A stretch of DNA of 17,887 bases from CAYOXX01 sp964408025 (GCA_964408025.1 CAYOXX010000070.1:1-17887), one strand, 5' to 3'. Positions 8,449 through 16,221 are shown, counted from the first letter of the stretch. The notes: generated by a model not told the origin, from the letters alone. Program-made: numbers and translations.

Positions 8449-8951
8449 TTGCCCACGACCTCCGCCGTGCCGCCCGCGGCCTCGATCTTGGCCCTGGCGG
8501 CGGCGCTGAAGGCGTGCGCCCGCACGGTCAGCGCCTCCTTGAGCTCGCCGTGGCCGAGGATCTTGACCCCGTCCTTGATTTTCTTGATGACGCCGCGCTG
8601 GAGCAGCAGCTCGGGCGTGACCTCGCCCTCCCTGGCCAGTGCGGGGAGCCTGCCGACGTTGACCGCTGCGTGCTGCCTGCGGAAGATGTTGGTGAAGCCC
8701 CTCTTGGGCACGCGGCGGTGCAGCGGCATCTGCCCGCCCTCGAAGCCCGGCCTGCGGCTGTAGCCGCTGCGGCTTTTCTGGCCCTTGTGGCCGCGCCCGG
8801 CGGTTCGCCCGCGGCCCGAGCCGGGGCCCATGCCGAGGCGCCGCTTTTTCTTGACGGCTCCGGCGGGTGGGCTCAGCTTGTGCAGCTCAAGCTCCGGAAC
8901 CCCGGCCGCGGCCTTCCCCGCGCTCCCGCTTTTTTTCGGCGCCGCGCTCAC
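8445..8951 (-). CDS. rplO: 50S ribosomal protein L15 with N-terminal extension
   Basis: L15 joins late in 50S assembly and contacts many 23S domains. The 168-residue protein has a core beginning near residue 22 (ELHKLSPPAGAVKKKRRLG). This is followed by the glycine-rich GMGPGSGRGRTAGRGHKGQK, then GQMPLHRRVPKRGF. Typical L15 has about 145 residues. The extra 20 or so N-terminal residues (MSAAPKKSGSAGKAAAG) are Ala/Lys-rich and likely disordered. The GTG start overlaps the rpmD stop (GTGA), and no closer start codon precedes the core, so the extension appears real. The 3' end overlaps secY by 4 nt. Confidence 0.97.
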   Translation of the reverse strand: MSAAPKKSGSAGKAAAGVPELELHKLSPPAGAVKKKRRLGMGPGSGRGRTAGRGHKGQKSRSGYSRRPGFEGGQMPLHRRVPKRGFTNIFRRQHAAVNVGRLPALAREGEVTPELLLQRGVIKKIKDGVKILGHGELKEALTVRAHAFSAAARAKIEAAGGTAEVVGK

Positions 8952-9187
8952 TGCTTTTTCTCCTTCTCGCCACTAGCGCTCCCGCCGGCGTCCTCGGGTT
9001 CGAGTACGCGCACCAGGTGCGGGACCTTCCTGACCATCCCCCAGCTCGCCTCGTTGTCGGGCAGTTCGACGATCTGGTGCATGCGCCGCAGTCCCATGCC
9101 CTTGAGCACCTCGCTCTGTCGGCGGCTGTAGCCGATGCCGCTCTTGACCTGCTGGACGTGTATGGTAGCCCTCTTCTTCCTGGCCAT
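8948..9187 (-). CDS. rpmD: 50S ribosomal protein L30
   Basis: L30 is a small 50S protein bound to 23S rRNA domain II. The 79-residue protein has the family core in residues 6-62: ATIHVQQVKSGIGYSRRQSE, LKGMGLRRMHQIVELPDN and GMVRKVPHLVRV. The last 17 residues (EPEDAGGSASGEKEKKQ) are a charged extension beyond the usual 58-62. The ATG at 9187 has GAGGAG 9 nt upstream and follows rpsE by 3 nt. Its stop overlaps the rplO start. Confidence 0.97.
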   Translation of the reverse strand: MARKKRATIHVQQVKSGIGYSRRQSEVLKGMGLRRMHQIVELPDNEASWGMVRKVPHLVRVLEPEDAGGSASGEKEKKQ

Positions 9188-9190
9188 CTG

Positions 9191-9730
9191 CTAGAGCTCC
9201 TCGACAGCCTTGCCCCGCAGCCCGGCGATCATCTCGGGGCTGCGCAGCGATGAGAGGCCCTGGAAGACCGCCTTGACCACGTTGTAGGGGTTGTGGCAGC
9301 CCAGGATCTTGGTGAGGATGTCGCCTATGCCGGCCGACTCGCAGACGGCGCGCACCGCTCCGCCGGCGATGACGCCGGTGCCCGGCGCCGCCGGCTTGAG
9401 CATTACCTTGCCGGCGCCGTAGATACCGAGCACCTGGTGCGGTATCGAGGAGCCCTTCATCGGCACGTCGATCATACTCTTCTTGGCGATCTCGATCCCC
9501 TTGCGGATGGCTGAGGGGACCTCGCGGGCCTTGCCCTTACCGAACCCGACCTTGCCCTTGCCGTTGCCGACCACCACGAGCGCGGCGAAGCTCAGGTTCT
9601 TGCCGCCCTTGACTACCTTGGTGACGCGGTTGATGTGCACCACCTGGTCGATCAGGTCGCTGTCGGCGCGGTCGCGGCGGTCGCGGCGGTCGTGCCGCCT
9701 GTCGGTTCTCCGTTGGGGCCTCGTATACAT
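9191..9730 (-). CDS. rpsE: 30S ribosomal protein S5
   Basis: S5 lies at the mRNA entry and decoding side of the 30S subunit and affects fidelity; mutations in its N-terminal loop cause spectinomycin resistance. The 179-residue protein shows the double-stranded-RNA-binding N-domain: LIDQVVHINRVTKVVKGGKN (26-45) and VVVGNGKGKVGFGKGKAREV. The C-domain has IPHQVLGIYGAGKVMLKPA and GTGVIAGGAVRAVCE. The first 25 residues are Arg/Asp-rich (RRTDRRHDRRDRRDRAD), encoded by a 9-bp GC repeat. The ATG has GAGGAAA 4 nt upstream. Gaps are 9 nt to rplR and 3 nt to rpmD. Confidence 0.98.
   Translation of the reverse strand: MYTRPQRRTDRRHDRRDRRDRADSDLIDQVVHINRVTKVVKGGKNLSFAALVVVGNGKGKVGFGKGKAREVPSAIRKGIEIAKKSMIDVPMKGSSIPHQVLGIYGAGKVMLKPAAPGTGVIAGGAVRAVCESAGIGDILTKILGCHNPYNVVKAVFQGLSSLRSPEMIAGLRGKAVEEL
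9669..9692. repeat. 9-bp tandem repeat in the 5' end of rpsE
   Basis: The unit cggcggtcg occurs at 9675-9683 and 9684-9692, with a partial cggtcg at 9669-9674. It encodes the RRD-type repeats at the S5 N-terminus and could gain or lose three codons at a time. Confidence 0.7.
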
Positions 9731-9739
9731 CGCGTTTCC

Positions 9740-10111
9740 TCAGAACTTTAGTCCGGCCTCGCGCATCGACTCGGCGGCCGCCTTGACGCGGCCGTGGTAG
9801 ATGAAGCCGCCGCGGTCGAACACGACGGTGCTCAAGCCTTTCTCTTTCAACCGCTTGGCCAGCAGCGCGCCGACCTCCTTGGCCGCCGCCACGTTGCCGC
9901 CGCCTCCCCCTTTTTTGAGCTTCCCGCCCAGCTCCGGTTCGCGGGTGGAGGCGGAGGCCACGGTGGTGCCACTGGCGTCGTCGATCGCCTGCAGGTAGAG
10001 GTGGCGCAGGCTGCGGAACACGGCTACGCGCGGGCGCTTGGCCGCGCCGCCGACGCGCTTGCGGATGCGGTAGCGCGCGCGCCGCCTGGCCGCCTTGCGA
10101 TCCTTTGCCAT
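9740..10111 (-). CDS. rplR: 50S ribosomal protein L18
   Basis: L18 binds 5S rRNA with L5 and anchors it in the central protuberance. The 123-residue protein begins MAKDRKAARRRARYRIRKRV, then RPRVAVFRSLRHLYLQAIDD (27-46), and the family C-terminus VVFDRGGFIYHGRVKAAAES and MREAGLKF. A lysine/glycine stretch (KLKKGGGGG, about 64-72) sits in the variable loop. The ATG has AAGGAG 9 nt upstream. It lies 13 nt after rplF and 9 nt before rpsE. Confidence 0.98.
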   Translation of the reverse strand: MAKDRKAARRRARYRIRKRVGGAAKRPRVAVFRSLRHLYLQAIDDASGTTVASASTREPELGGKLKKGGGGGNVAAAKEVGALLAKRLKEKGLSTVVFDRGGFIYHGRVKAAAESMREAGLKF

Positions 10112-10124
10112 TCCTTCCCGCTCC

Positions 10125-10670
10125 TTACGTTATCCCGATGGCGGCCTTGCCGACCTTGCGCCTCACAACCTCGCCCGTGTAGCGCACGCCCTTGCCTTTG
10201 TAGACGTCAGGCGGGCGCTTGGCGCGGATTTCGGCGGCCACCTGGCCGACCTTCTGCTTGTCGATGCCCTCCACGGTGATGGCGGTGTTCTTCTCTACGG
10301 AGATCGCGATCCCCTCGGGAATCGTGTAGAGAATCGGGTGGCTGTAGCCGAGCTGCAGCTCCAGCTTGCCGCCCCTGACGGCGGCGCGGTAGCCGATCCC
10401 CTGGATCTCGAGCTCCTTCTTGAAGCCCTCGCTAACGCCGGCGACGGCGTTGGCCAGCAGGCTGCGCACGAGGCCGTGGTCGGCGCGCGACTGCTTTGCG
10501 TCGTCGGAGCGCTCGACCGTCAGCACGTCGCCCTCCAGGGCCACCGTGATGCCGGGCATCAGGGGGCTGCTCAGCTGCCCCTTGGGCCCCTTGACGAGCA
10601 CTCCGTCGGCTCCGATCTGCGCCGTGGTGCCCTGGGGCAGCGGCACCGGTTTCTGGCCTATTCGGGACAT
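10125..10670 (-). CDS. rplF: 50S ribosomal protein L6
   Basis: L6 sits near the sarcin-ricin loop and the factor-binding stalk base. The 181-residue protein has the two tandem L6 domains: MSRIGQKPVPLPQGTTAQIG with VKGPKGQLS in the first. The second has LEIQGIGYRAAVRGGKLELQ, LGYSHPILYTIPEGI and the signature KRPPDVYKGKGVRYTGEVVR. Length is standard. The ATG at 10670 is 10 nt after rpsH and is preceded by a GGGGAA ribosome-binding sequence. Confidence 0.98.
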   Translation of the reverse strand: MSRIGQKPVPLPQGTTAQIGADGVLVKGPKGQLSSPLMPGITVALEGDVLTVERSDDAKQSRADHGLVRSLLANAVAGVSEGFKKELEIQGIGYRAAVRGGKLELQLGYSHPILYTIPEGIAISVEKNTAITVEGIDKQKVGQVAAEIRAKRPPDVYKGKGVRYTGEVVRRKVGKAAIGIT

Positions 10671-10680
10671 CCCTGTTCCC

Positions 10681-11088
10681 CTACCATATCTTGCAGAGCA
10701 CCTCGCCGCCGACGTTGGCGGCGCGTGCGGACTTGCCGGTCATCAGGCCTTTGCTGGTGCTGACGATGGCTATCCCCAGGCCGTTGAGGACCTCGGGCAT
10801 CTGGTCGGCGGCGCTGTAGACGCGCCGCCCCGGGCGGCTGACGCGCTCGAGCCCGTGGATCGGGCACTCGCCGGTCTCGGGGTGGTAGCGCAGTGTGAGC
10901 AGCAGGCTGCCCTGCGGCCCTCCGTCGGGCGCCTCGGTCGCCTCGGCCGCCTCGATGTAACCCTCCCGCTGTAGTATCTCGGCGACGCGGCGCTTCATGC
11001 GGGAGGCCGGGATCGACACCGTCCGGTGCCCCGCGCCGATGGCGTTGCGGATGCGGGTCAGCATGTCGGCTATCGGGTCGGTCATCAT
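10681..11088 (-). CDS. rpsH: 30S ribosomal protein S8
   Basis: S8 binds the central domain of 16S rRNA; in E. coli it also represses the spc operon by binding near the rplE start. The 135-residue protein begins TDPIADMLTRIRNAIGAGHR and contains VSIPASRMKRRVAEILQREG. It ends with the diagnostic VSTSKGLMTGKSARAANVGG and EVLCKIW. Two adjacent ATGs (11086-11088 and 11083-11085) are possible; the first is given. GGTGGGG lies upstream. It follows rpsN by 15 nt. Confidence 0.98.
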   Translation of the reverse strand: MMTDPIADMLTRIRNAIGAGHRTVSIPASRMKRRVAEILQREGYIEAAEATEAPDGGPQGSLLLTLRYHPETGECPIHGLERVSRPGRRVYSAADQMPEVLNGLGIAIVSTSKGLMTGKSARAANVGGEVLCKIW

Positions 11089-11103
11089 CGGTGCTACCCC
11101 ACC

Positions 11104-11289
11104 TTACCAGCTTGACTTGATGACGCCGGGGATCTTGCCCTCCAGCGCCAGGGAGCGGAAGCAGATGCGGCACATGCCGAACTTGCGCAAGTAGGCCCGC
11201 GAGCGGCCGCAGATGCGGCAGCGGTTGTAAGCCCGCACCTTGAACTTCGGTTTCCTCTTCGCCTTGGCGATCAGTGACTTCCGTGCCAA
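11104..11289 (-). CDS. rpsN: 30S ribosomal protein S14, zinc-binding type (S14Z)
   Basis: S14 is essential for assembly of the 30S head next to S3 and S10. The 61-residue protein is the short zinc form: KPKFKVRAYNRCRICGRSRA then FGMCRICFRSLA. Cys24, Cys27, Cys40 and Cys43 act as ligands, and the end is PGVIKSSW. The start is TTG at 11287-11289. GGAGG (11297-11301) lies 7 nt upstream, and the MARKSLIAKA start matches the family, so TTG is well supported. The 46-nt gap after rplE is one of the longer ones in the operon but shows no clear structure. Confidence 0.97.
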   Translation of the reverse strand: MARKSLIAKAKRKPKFKVRAYNRCRICGRSRAYLRKFGMCRICFRSLALEGKIPGVIKSSW

Positions 11290-11296
11290 ACCGTTC

Positions 11297-11301
11297 CCTC
11301 C
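11297..11301 (-). promoter_or_regulatory. Shine-Dalgarno deciding the TTG start of rpsN
   Basis: GGAGG on the minus strand is spaced 7 nt from the TTG at 11287-11289. It selects this codon as the start, since the family N-terminus begins exactly there and no ATG is available. Confidence 0.85.
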
Positions 11302-11335
11302 GTCGGTGCCGTCTGCTTTCTTCTCACTCTCACCC

Positions 11336-11974
11336 TCAGGCTTCCCGGAAGGGGAAGTCCATGAGCTTGAGCAGCTTGAGCGCCTCCTCGTCGGTGCTCG
11401 CCGTGGTGACGATGGTGATGCTCAGCCCCTTGAGGCTGTCGATCTTGCTGTAGTCGATCTCCGGGAAGATGAGCTGGTCGCGCAGCCCCAGCGTGTAGTT
11501 GCCGCGGCCGTCGAGCCCCTTGACCGCGGTTCCGCGGAAGTCGCGCACGCGCGGCAGGGCTACGTTGACGAGCCGGTCGTAGAACTCGTACATCCGGTCG
11601 CGGCGCAGCGTGACGGCGCTGCCGATCTCCATCCCGGCGCGCAGCTTGAACGAGGCGATGCTCTTGCGCGCCTTGCGCACCACCGGACGCTGCCCGGTGA
11701 TGGCGGCCAGCTCGTTGGCGGCGCTCTCGATGATCTTGGGATTCTGCGTCCCCTCGCCCAGCCCCATGTTGAGCACAATCTTGGATATGCGTGGCACGGC
11801 CATCGCTGAGCCGTAGCCGAACTCCTTGACCAGCGCGGGCACCACCTCGTCGAAGTATTTGCGCCGGTAGCGGGCCTCGACGCGGGCCGGCGCCTTTGCC
11901 CCGGCCTTCTTGCCCTTGGCGGGCGGCCCCGCCCCGGGCTTTTTCCGCGCAGCCTCTTTTGCCTTGGCAGCCAT
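11336..11974 (-). CDS. rplE: 50S ribosomal protein L5 with basic N-terminal extension
   Basis: L5 binds 5S rRNA and contacts the P-site tRNA in the central protuberance. The core runs from about residue 34 to the end: RYRRKYFDEVVPALVKEFGY, MAVPRISKIVLNMGLGEG, RKARKSIASFKLRAGMEIG, YEFYDRLVNVALPRVRDFRG and TTASTDEEALKLLKLMDFPF. The usual length is about 180; here 212 because of a Lys/Ala/Gly/Pro-rich leader of about 33 residues (KKPGAGPPAKGKKAGAKAPA). I chose the ATG at 11972-11974; a TTG at 11978-11980 overlapping the rplX stop is possible and adds two residues. AGGA lies about 10 nt before the ATG. Confidence 0.97.
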   Translation of the reverse strand: MAAKAKEAARKKPGAGPPAKGKKAGAKAPARVEARYRRKYFDEVVPALVKEFGYGSAMAVPRISKIVLNMGLGEGTQNPKIIESAANELAAITGQRPVVRKARKSIASFKLRAGMEIGSAVTLRRDRMYEFYDRLVNVALPRVRDFRGTAVKGLDGRGNYTLGLRDQLIFPEIDYSKIDSLKGLSITIVTTASTDEEALKLLKLMDFPFREA

Positions 11975-11976
11975 CC

Positions 11977-12308
11977 TCAAGCCGTCCTGCCTACCTGGTC
12001 GCCGCAGGCCTTGCAGATGCGCACTTTGCGGCCGTCTTCGAGTACCTTGATGTTGAAGCCCCTGCTCGCCCCGCAGGCGGTGCAGACGACCCGCAGGTTG
12101 CTGACGTCAATCGGCGCCTCGCGCTCCATGATGCCACCCTTGACGTTGCGCTGGGGGTTCGGGCGCACGTGCTTCTTGATGAAGTTGATGCGCTCCACGA
12201 TCGCCTTGCCCTGGCCGCGCAGCACGCGCAGCACCTTGCCGGTTTTGCCGCGGTCGCGCCCCGAGAGCACCCGGACCTCGTCGTTCTTGCGTATGTGGCA
12301 CTTGCGCA

Positions 12309-12309
<1 letters not shown>
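11977..12309 (-). CDS. rplX: 50S ribosomal protein L24 with C-terminal double CxxC
   Basis: L24 is an assembly initiator that binds the 5' region of 23S rRNA near the tunnel exit. The 110-residue protein starts with a KOW-type SH3 segment: HIRKNDEVRVLSGRDRGKTG, then KVLRVLRGQGKAIVERINFI, with the family stretch KHVRPNPQRNVKGGIMEREA. The C-terminal part holds Cys76/Cys79 and Cys99/Cys102 (CTACG, CKACG), which look like a zinc site. Such pairs occur in many but not all bacterial L24. The ATG overlaps the rplN stop by 1 nt (TGATG). The correct frame begins at 12309; longer readings upstream run antisense-free through rplN and are not the gene. Confidence 0.97.
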
Positions 12310-12677
<368 letters not shown>

Positions 12678-12695
12678 CGTCGCTGTCTCCGCCCG

Positions 12696-12977
12696 TCACT
12701 CCGCTTTGCTGACCACCTCGAGCAGGCGCCAGCGCTTGCGCTTGCTGATCGGCCTGCACTCCACGATGCGCACGACGTCGCCGACGCCGGCGTTGCCGTG
12801 GCGGTCGTGAACGAGGTACTTCTTGCTGCGGCGCACGATCTTGCCGTACTGCTGGTGCCGCACCAGGCGGTCTACCTTGACGGTGACCGTCTGGTCCATC
12901 GCCACCTTGACCACGAGGCCGACTCGCGTCGCCTTGACGCCGGCGGCCGCCGCCGCTGATGCTTCTTTCGCGGCCAT
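12696..12977 (-). CDS. rpsQ: 30S ribosomal protein S17
   Basis: S17 binds 16S rRNA helices 7 and 11 early in 30S assembly. The 93-residue protein has an OB fold: RVGLVVKVAMDQTVTVKVDR (18-37), YGKIVRRSKKYLVHD, GDVVRIVECRPISKRKRWRL and LEVVSKAE. The first 16 residues (MAAKEASAAAAAGVKA) are an Ala-rich extension relative to the usual 80-88 residue protein. The ATG at 12977 is preceded by a GGAGGAGGG sequence. It starts 4 nt after the rpmC stop. Confidence 0.97.
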   Translation of the reverse strand: MAAKEASAAAAAGVKATRVGLVVKVAMDQTVTVKVDRLVRHQQYGKIVRRSKKYLVHDRHGNAGVGDVVRIVECRPISKRKRWRLLEVVSKAE

Positions 12978-12981
12978 GGTC

Positions 12982-13194
12982 TCAGCCCTCCTCCCGCGCC
13001 GGCTGGCGGCGCTTGTCGCCCAATACTGTCAGCACGCGAGCCAGGTCTTTGCGGACGTTGCGGATCTTGTGGCTGTCGTCAAGCTGGCCGGTGGCCTTCT
13101 GGAAGCGCAGTTTCATGAGCTGGTCCTCGAGGTCGCCGACGCGCTTGTCCAGCTCCTGGAGCGACTCATCCCGCAGGTCGCGTGCCTTGAGCAT
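12982..13194 (-). CDS. rpmC: 50S ribosomal protein L29
   Basis: L29 lies beside the tunnel exit next to L23 and forms part of the docking site for SRP and trigger factor. The 70-residue protein begins MLKARDLRDESLQELDKRVG, has LEDQLMKLRFQKATGQLDD (26-44), and then IRNVRKDLARVLTVLGDKRR. It is two helices as expected. The ATG at 13192-13194 shares one base with the rplP stop (TGATG). An in-frame reading extends further upstream inside rplP, but the family N-terminus fixes this start. The C-terminal RRQPAREEG is slightly longer than usual. Confidence 0.96.
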   Translation of the reverse strand: MLKARDLRDESLQELDKRVGDLEDQLMKLRFQKATGQLDDSHKIRNVRKDLARVLTVLGDKRRQPAREEG

Positions 13195-13616
13195 CAGCGC
13201 TGCTCCTTTTCGATGCGGGTGCAGAAGGTGGTCCTGAAGGGGAGCTTGTGGCCGGCCAGCTCCATGGCCCGCGCGGCCACCTCCTCGCTCACGCCCTCCA
13301 GTTCGTAGAGTATCTTGCCGGGGCGGACCACCGCCACCCACTCCTCCGGCGCGCCCTTGCCCTTGCCCATGCGCGTCTCGGCCGGCTTGCGGGAGATCGG
13401 CTTGTCAGGGAAGGTTCGTATCCAGACCTTGCCGCCGCGCTTGACGTGGCGGGTTATGGCGATGCGGCCCGCCTCGATCTGGCGCGCGGTCATCCAGCCG
13501 CACTCGGTGGCCTTGAGCCCGTAGTCGCCGAAGACTACTGTGGAGCCGCGCCAGGCCTTGCCCCGGCGCTTGCCGCGCTGGACCTTGCGATGCTTGATCT
13601 TCTTGGGCATTAGCAT
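13194..13616 (-). CDS. rplP: 50S ribosomal protein L16
   Basis: L16 contacts the A-site tRNA elbow and organises the peptidyl transferase region. The 140-residue protein begins MLMPKKIKHRKVQRGKRRGK, then GDYGLKATECGWMTARQIEA and ARIAITRHVKRGG-like sequence (RIAITRHVKRGGKVWIRTFP). It ends with ISRKPAETRMGKGKGAPEEW and VAVVRPGKILYELEGV. The first ATG (13614-13616) is taken because the MLMPK start is the family norm. GGGGAGAG lies upstream. It is 27 nt after rpsC and overlaps rpmC by one base. Confidence 0.98.
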   Translation of the reverse strand: MLMPKKIKHRKVQRGKRRGKAWRGSTVVFGDYGLKATECGWMTARQIEAGRIAITRHVKRGGKVWIRTFPDKPISRKPAETRMGKGKGAPEEWVAVVRPGKILYELEGVSEEVAARAMELAGHKLPFRTTFCTRIEKEQR

Positions 13617-13643
13617 CGGCGCTCTCCCCTTACCCGGCGCTCA

Positions 13644-14312
13644 TCAACGGAATTCCCGGCCGCCGCGGCGGTGCCCGCCGCCGTCCGTCGCGTCCACGGT
13701 GCCGTGGTAGATCCAGATCTTGACGCCGACGACGCCGTAGGTGGTCTTGGCTTCGGCGAAGCCGTAGTCGACGTCCGCGCGCAGTGTGTGCAGCGGCAGC
13801 TGCCCCTCGAGGTACCACTCGCTGCGGGCGATCTCGGCGCCGTTGAGGCGGCCGCTGCACATCGCCTTGATGCCGCGGGCGCCGAAGCGCTGGGCGCTGT
13901 CGACCGCCTTGCGCATGGCGCGGCGGAAGGCTATGCGCCGCTCCAGTTGCAGGGCCACGTTCTCGGCCACCAGCTGGGCGTCGAGCTCGGGCTTGGAGAC
14001 CTCGTGGATGTTCAGGAACACCTCGCGGCTGGTGCGGCCCTCGATGCTGTGCTTGAGCGAATCGACTTCCGAGCCCTTTTTGCCGATGATGATGCCCGGC
14101 TTGGAGGTGTAGATGTTGATGTTGAGCTTGTTGGCCGCCCGCTCGATCTCGATCTTGGAGATTCCGGCATGGTAGAGCTTGCGCTTGAGGTTCTCGCGCA
14201 GAGCCAGGTCTTCGTGCAGCAGCTCGGAGTAATCGCGCTCGGCGTACCAGCGGCTGAGCCACGTCTTGGTGTAGCCGAGCCGGAAGCCGTACGGGTGAAC
14301 TTTCTGCCCCAC
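13644..14312 (-). CDS. rpsC: 30S ribosomal protein S3
   Basis: S3 lies at the mRNA entry channel and has helicase-related function with S4 and S5. The 222-residue protein starts MGQKVHPYGFRLGYTKTWLS. It has a type II KH domain around residues 40-105 (KPGIIIGKKGSEVDSLKHSI) and NIHEVSKPELDAQLVAENVA. The C-domain shows GRLNGAEIARSEWYLEGQLP, LHTLRADVDYGFAEAKTTYG and VVGVKIWIYHGTV. The tail is short, Gly/Arg-rich (GGGHRRGGREFR). The start is GTG at 14310-14312 with GGGAGG ending 8 nt upstream. It is 13 nt after rplV. Confidence 0.98.
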   Translation of the reverse strand: MGQKVHPYGFRLGYTKTWLSRWYAERDYSELLHEDLALRENLKRKLYHAGISKIEIERAANKLNINIYTSKPGIIIGKKGSEVDSLKHSIEGRTSREVFLNIHEVSKPELDAQLVAENVALQLERRIAFRRAMRKAVDSAQRFGARGIKAMCSGRLNGAEIARSEWYLEGQLPLHTLRADVDYGFAEAKTTYGVVGVKIWIYHGTVDATDGGGHRRGGREFR

Positions 14313-14325
14313 GGTTGTCCTCCCT

Positions 14326-14679
14326 TTATTCCTTCTCCTGCCCGCCGCGCGCGTCGACGGCGATGGTGATGTGGGCGGTCCGCTTGAGGATCCGGGCCGC
14401 CCGCCCGCGCGCCCGCGCGCGCCAGCGCTTCAGCGAGGGGCCGGGCCCGACGTCGGCGGTGCTGACGAAGAGGTCTTCGGTGTCGAGGTCGCCGTCGATC
14501 TGCTGGGCGTTGGCCACGGCGCTCTTGAGGATCTTCTCGACGTCCCTGGCGGCGGCCCGCGGGCAGAAGCGCAGGAAGCCGAACGCCTCCTCGACTCCCC
14601 TGCCGCGGATGGCGTCCAGGACCAGCTTGCTCTTGTGGGGGCTGTGCCGCAGGTAGCGCCCCACCGCCCTAGCGATCAT
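14326..14679 (-). CDS. rplV: 50S ribosomal protein L22
   Basis: L22 lines the peptide exit tunnel; its beta-hairpin is the site of macrolide-resistance and arrest-peptide contacts. The 117-residue protein shows AVGRYLRHSPHKSKLVLDAI (5-24), AARDVEKILKSAVANAQQID and the hairpin GPSLKRWRARARGRAARILK. It ends TAHITIAVDARGGQEKE. The length is normal. The ATG at 14679 has GGGGCAGGG upstream and lies 18 nt after rpsS. No resistance-type change can be judged by eye. Confidence 0.98.
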   Translation of the reverse strand: MIARAVGRYLRHSPHKSKLVLDAIRGRGVEEAFGFLRFCPRAAARDVEKILKSAVANAQQIDGDLDTEDLFVSTADVGPGPSLKRWRARARGRAARILKRTAHITIAVDARGGQEKE

Positions 14680-14697
14680 CGCCCTGCCCCGTTTTTG

Positions 14698-14976
14698 TCA
14701 CACCCGCCGCACCTTGCCCCTCTGGCCGTGCCCGCGGTAGGTGCGGGTCGACGCGAACTCCCCCAGCTTGTGCCCGACCATGTTCTCGGTGATGAATACC
14801 GGGATGAACTTGCGGCCGTTGTGCACCGCGATGGTCAGGCCCACCATTTCCGGGACCACCGTCGAGCGGCGGCTCCAGGTGCGGATCACGTGCCGCTCGG
14901 ACCCGGTTCCCATGCTCTGCACCCTCTTGAGCAGGTGCTCGTCGACGAACGGGCCTTTCTTGATCGAGCGGGTCAT
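14698..14976 (-). CDS. rpsS: 30S ribosomal protein S19
   Basis: S19 forms a complex with S13 in the 30S head and contacts the A- and P-site tRNAs. The 92-residue protein begins MTRSIKKGPFVDEHLLKRVQ. It contains IRTWSRRSTVVPEMVGLTIA, VHNGRKFIPVFITENMVGHK and GEFASTRTYRGHG, all diagnostic and at normal length. The ATG at 14976 lies 7 nt after the rplB stop. The Shine-Dalgarno (GTGAGAA) is modest, so coupling to rplB is likely. Confidence 0.98.
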   Translation of the reverse strand: MTRSIKKGPFVDEHLLKRVQSMGTGSERHVIRTWSRRSTVVPEMVGLTIAVHNGRKFIPVFITENMVGHKLGEFASTRTYRGHGQRGKVRRV

Positions 14977-14983
14977 CGGGTTC

Positions 14984-15811
<828 letters not shown>

Positions 15812-15927
15812 AACTGCTTGTCCGAGCGTCTTTTACTCCGCTTTCGCGGCGCAAGAGTCCGCTTTCTACCACACCGTAGTAGCAATTGCAAGAGTATTGA
15901 GAAGTCGCTGGCCCGCTTTTTGCACCT
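15812..15927 (-). promoter_or_regulatory. Candidate cis-regulatory leader upstream of rplB
   Basis: This 116-nt gap is by far the longest in the operon and is more AT-rich than its surroundings. In the minus-strand RNA, CTACTACGGTGTGGTAG (15866-15882) can fold into a 7-bp hairpin with a triloop and one G-U pair. CCGCGAAAGCGG (15838-15849) folds into a 4-bp hairpin with a GAAA (GNRA) tetraloop. Direct repeats are present: plus-strand gcaagagt at 15851-15858 and 15888-15895, and tccgctttc at 15837-15845 and 15858-15866 (21 bp apart). No open reading frame here resembles a gene. An RNA control element, an internal promoter, or plain spacer are all possible. Confidence 0.35.
15863..15891 (-). promoter_or_regulatory. 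Possible sigma-70-type internal promoter before rplB
   Basis: On the minus strand, TTGCAA (15886-15891) and TAGAAA (15863-15868) are separated by exactly 17 nt. A TGG precedes the second box, as in extended -10 promoters. Each box matches the consensus at 4 of 6 bases. The match is modest, and the same bases form the 7-bp RNA hairpin, so the two readings compete. Confidence 0.25.
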
Positions 15928-16221
15928 TTAAGTAGACTCGAAGAATTCCGGGGCCTGTTCGCCCGGCTTGAGCCGCACGTAGGCCTTCTTGCGCAGGGGC
16001 CGGCGACCCTCGTGGCGGCCGCGCCGCTTGACCTTGCCCTTGATCCTCTGCACGTTGACGCTCTGGACCTTTACCTTGAAGACCTGCTCGACGGCCCGCT
16101 TGATCTGGGTTTTGGTGGCCTCGCGCTCGACCTCCAGCACCAGCACGTTGCCCTCGTCCTTGAGCAGGGAGCTCTTTTCGGTGATAACCGGCCGGCGGAT
16201 GATGCGGAAGTTCTCGCTCAC
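15928..16221 (-). CDS. rplW: 50S ribosomal protein L23
   Basis: L23 sits at the tunnel exit and is the docking point for trigger factor and SRP. The 97-residue protein shows RIIRRPVITEKSSLLKDEG (6-24), EREATKTQIKRAVEQVFKVK and VQSVNVQRIKGKVKRRGRHE. It ends PLRKKAYVRLKPGEQAPEFF. The start is GTG at 16219-16221, overlapping the rplD stop (GTGA), so translation is coupled. It ends with TAA, followed by the long gap before rplB. Confidence 0.98.
   Translation of the reverse strand: MSENFRIIRRPVITEKSSLLKDEGNVLVLEVEREATKTQIKRAVEQVFKVKVQSVNVQRIKGKVKRRGRHEGRRPLRKKAYVRLKPGEQAPEFFEST

Noticed and set aside
11290..11335. 46-nt rplE-rpsN gap as an S8-type regulatory site or promoter.
   Set aside because: Apart from the GGAGG of rpsN it shows no hairpin or promoter boxes that I can support.
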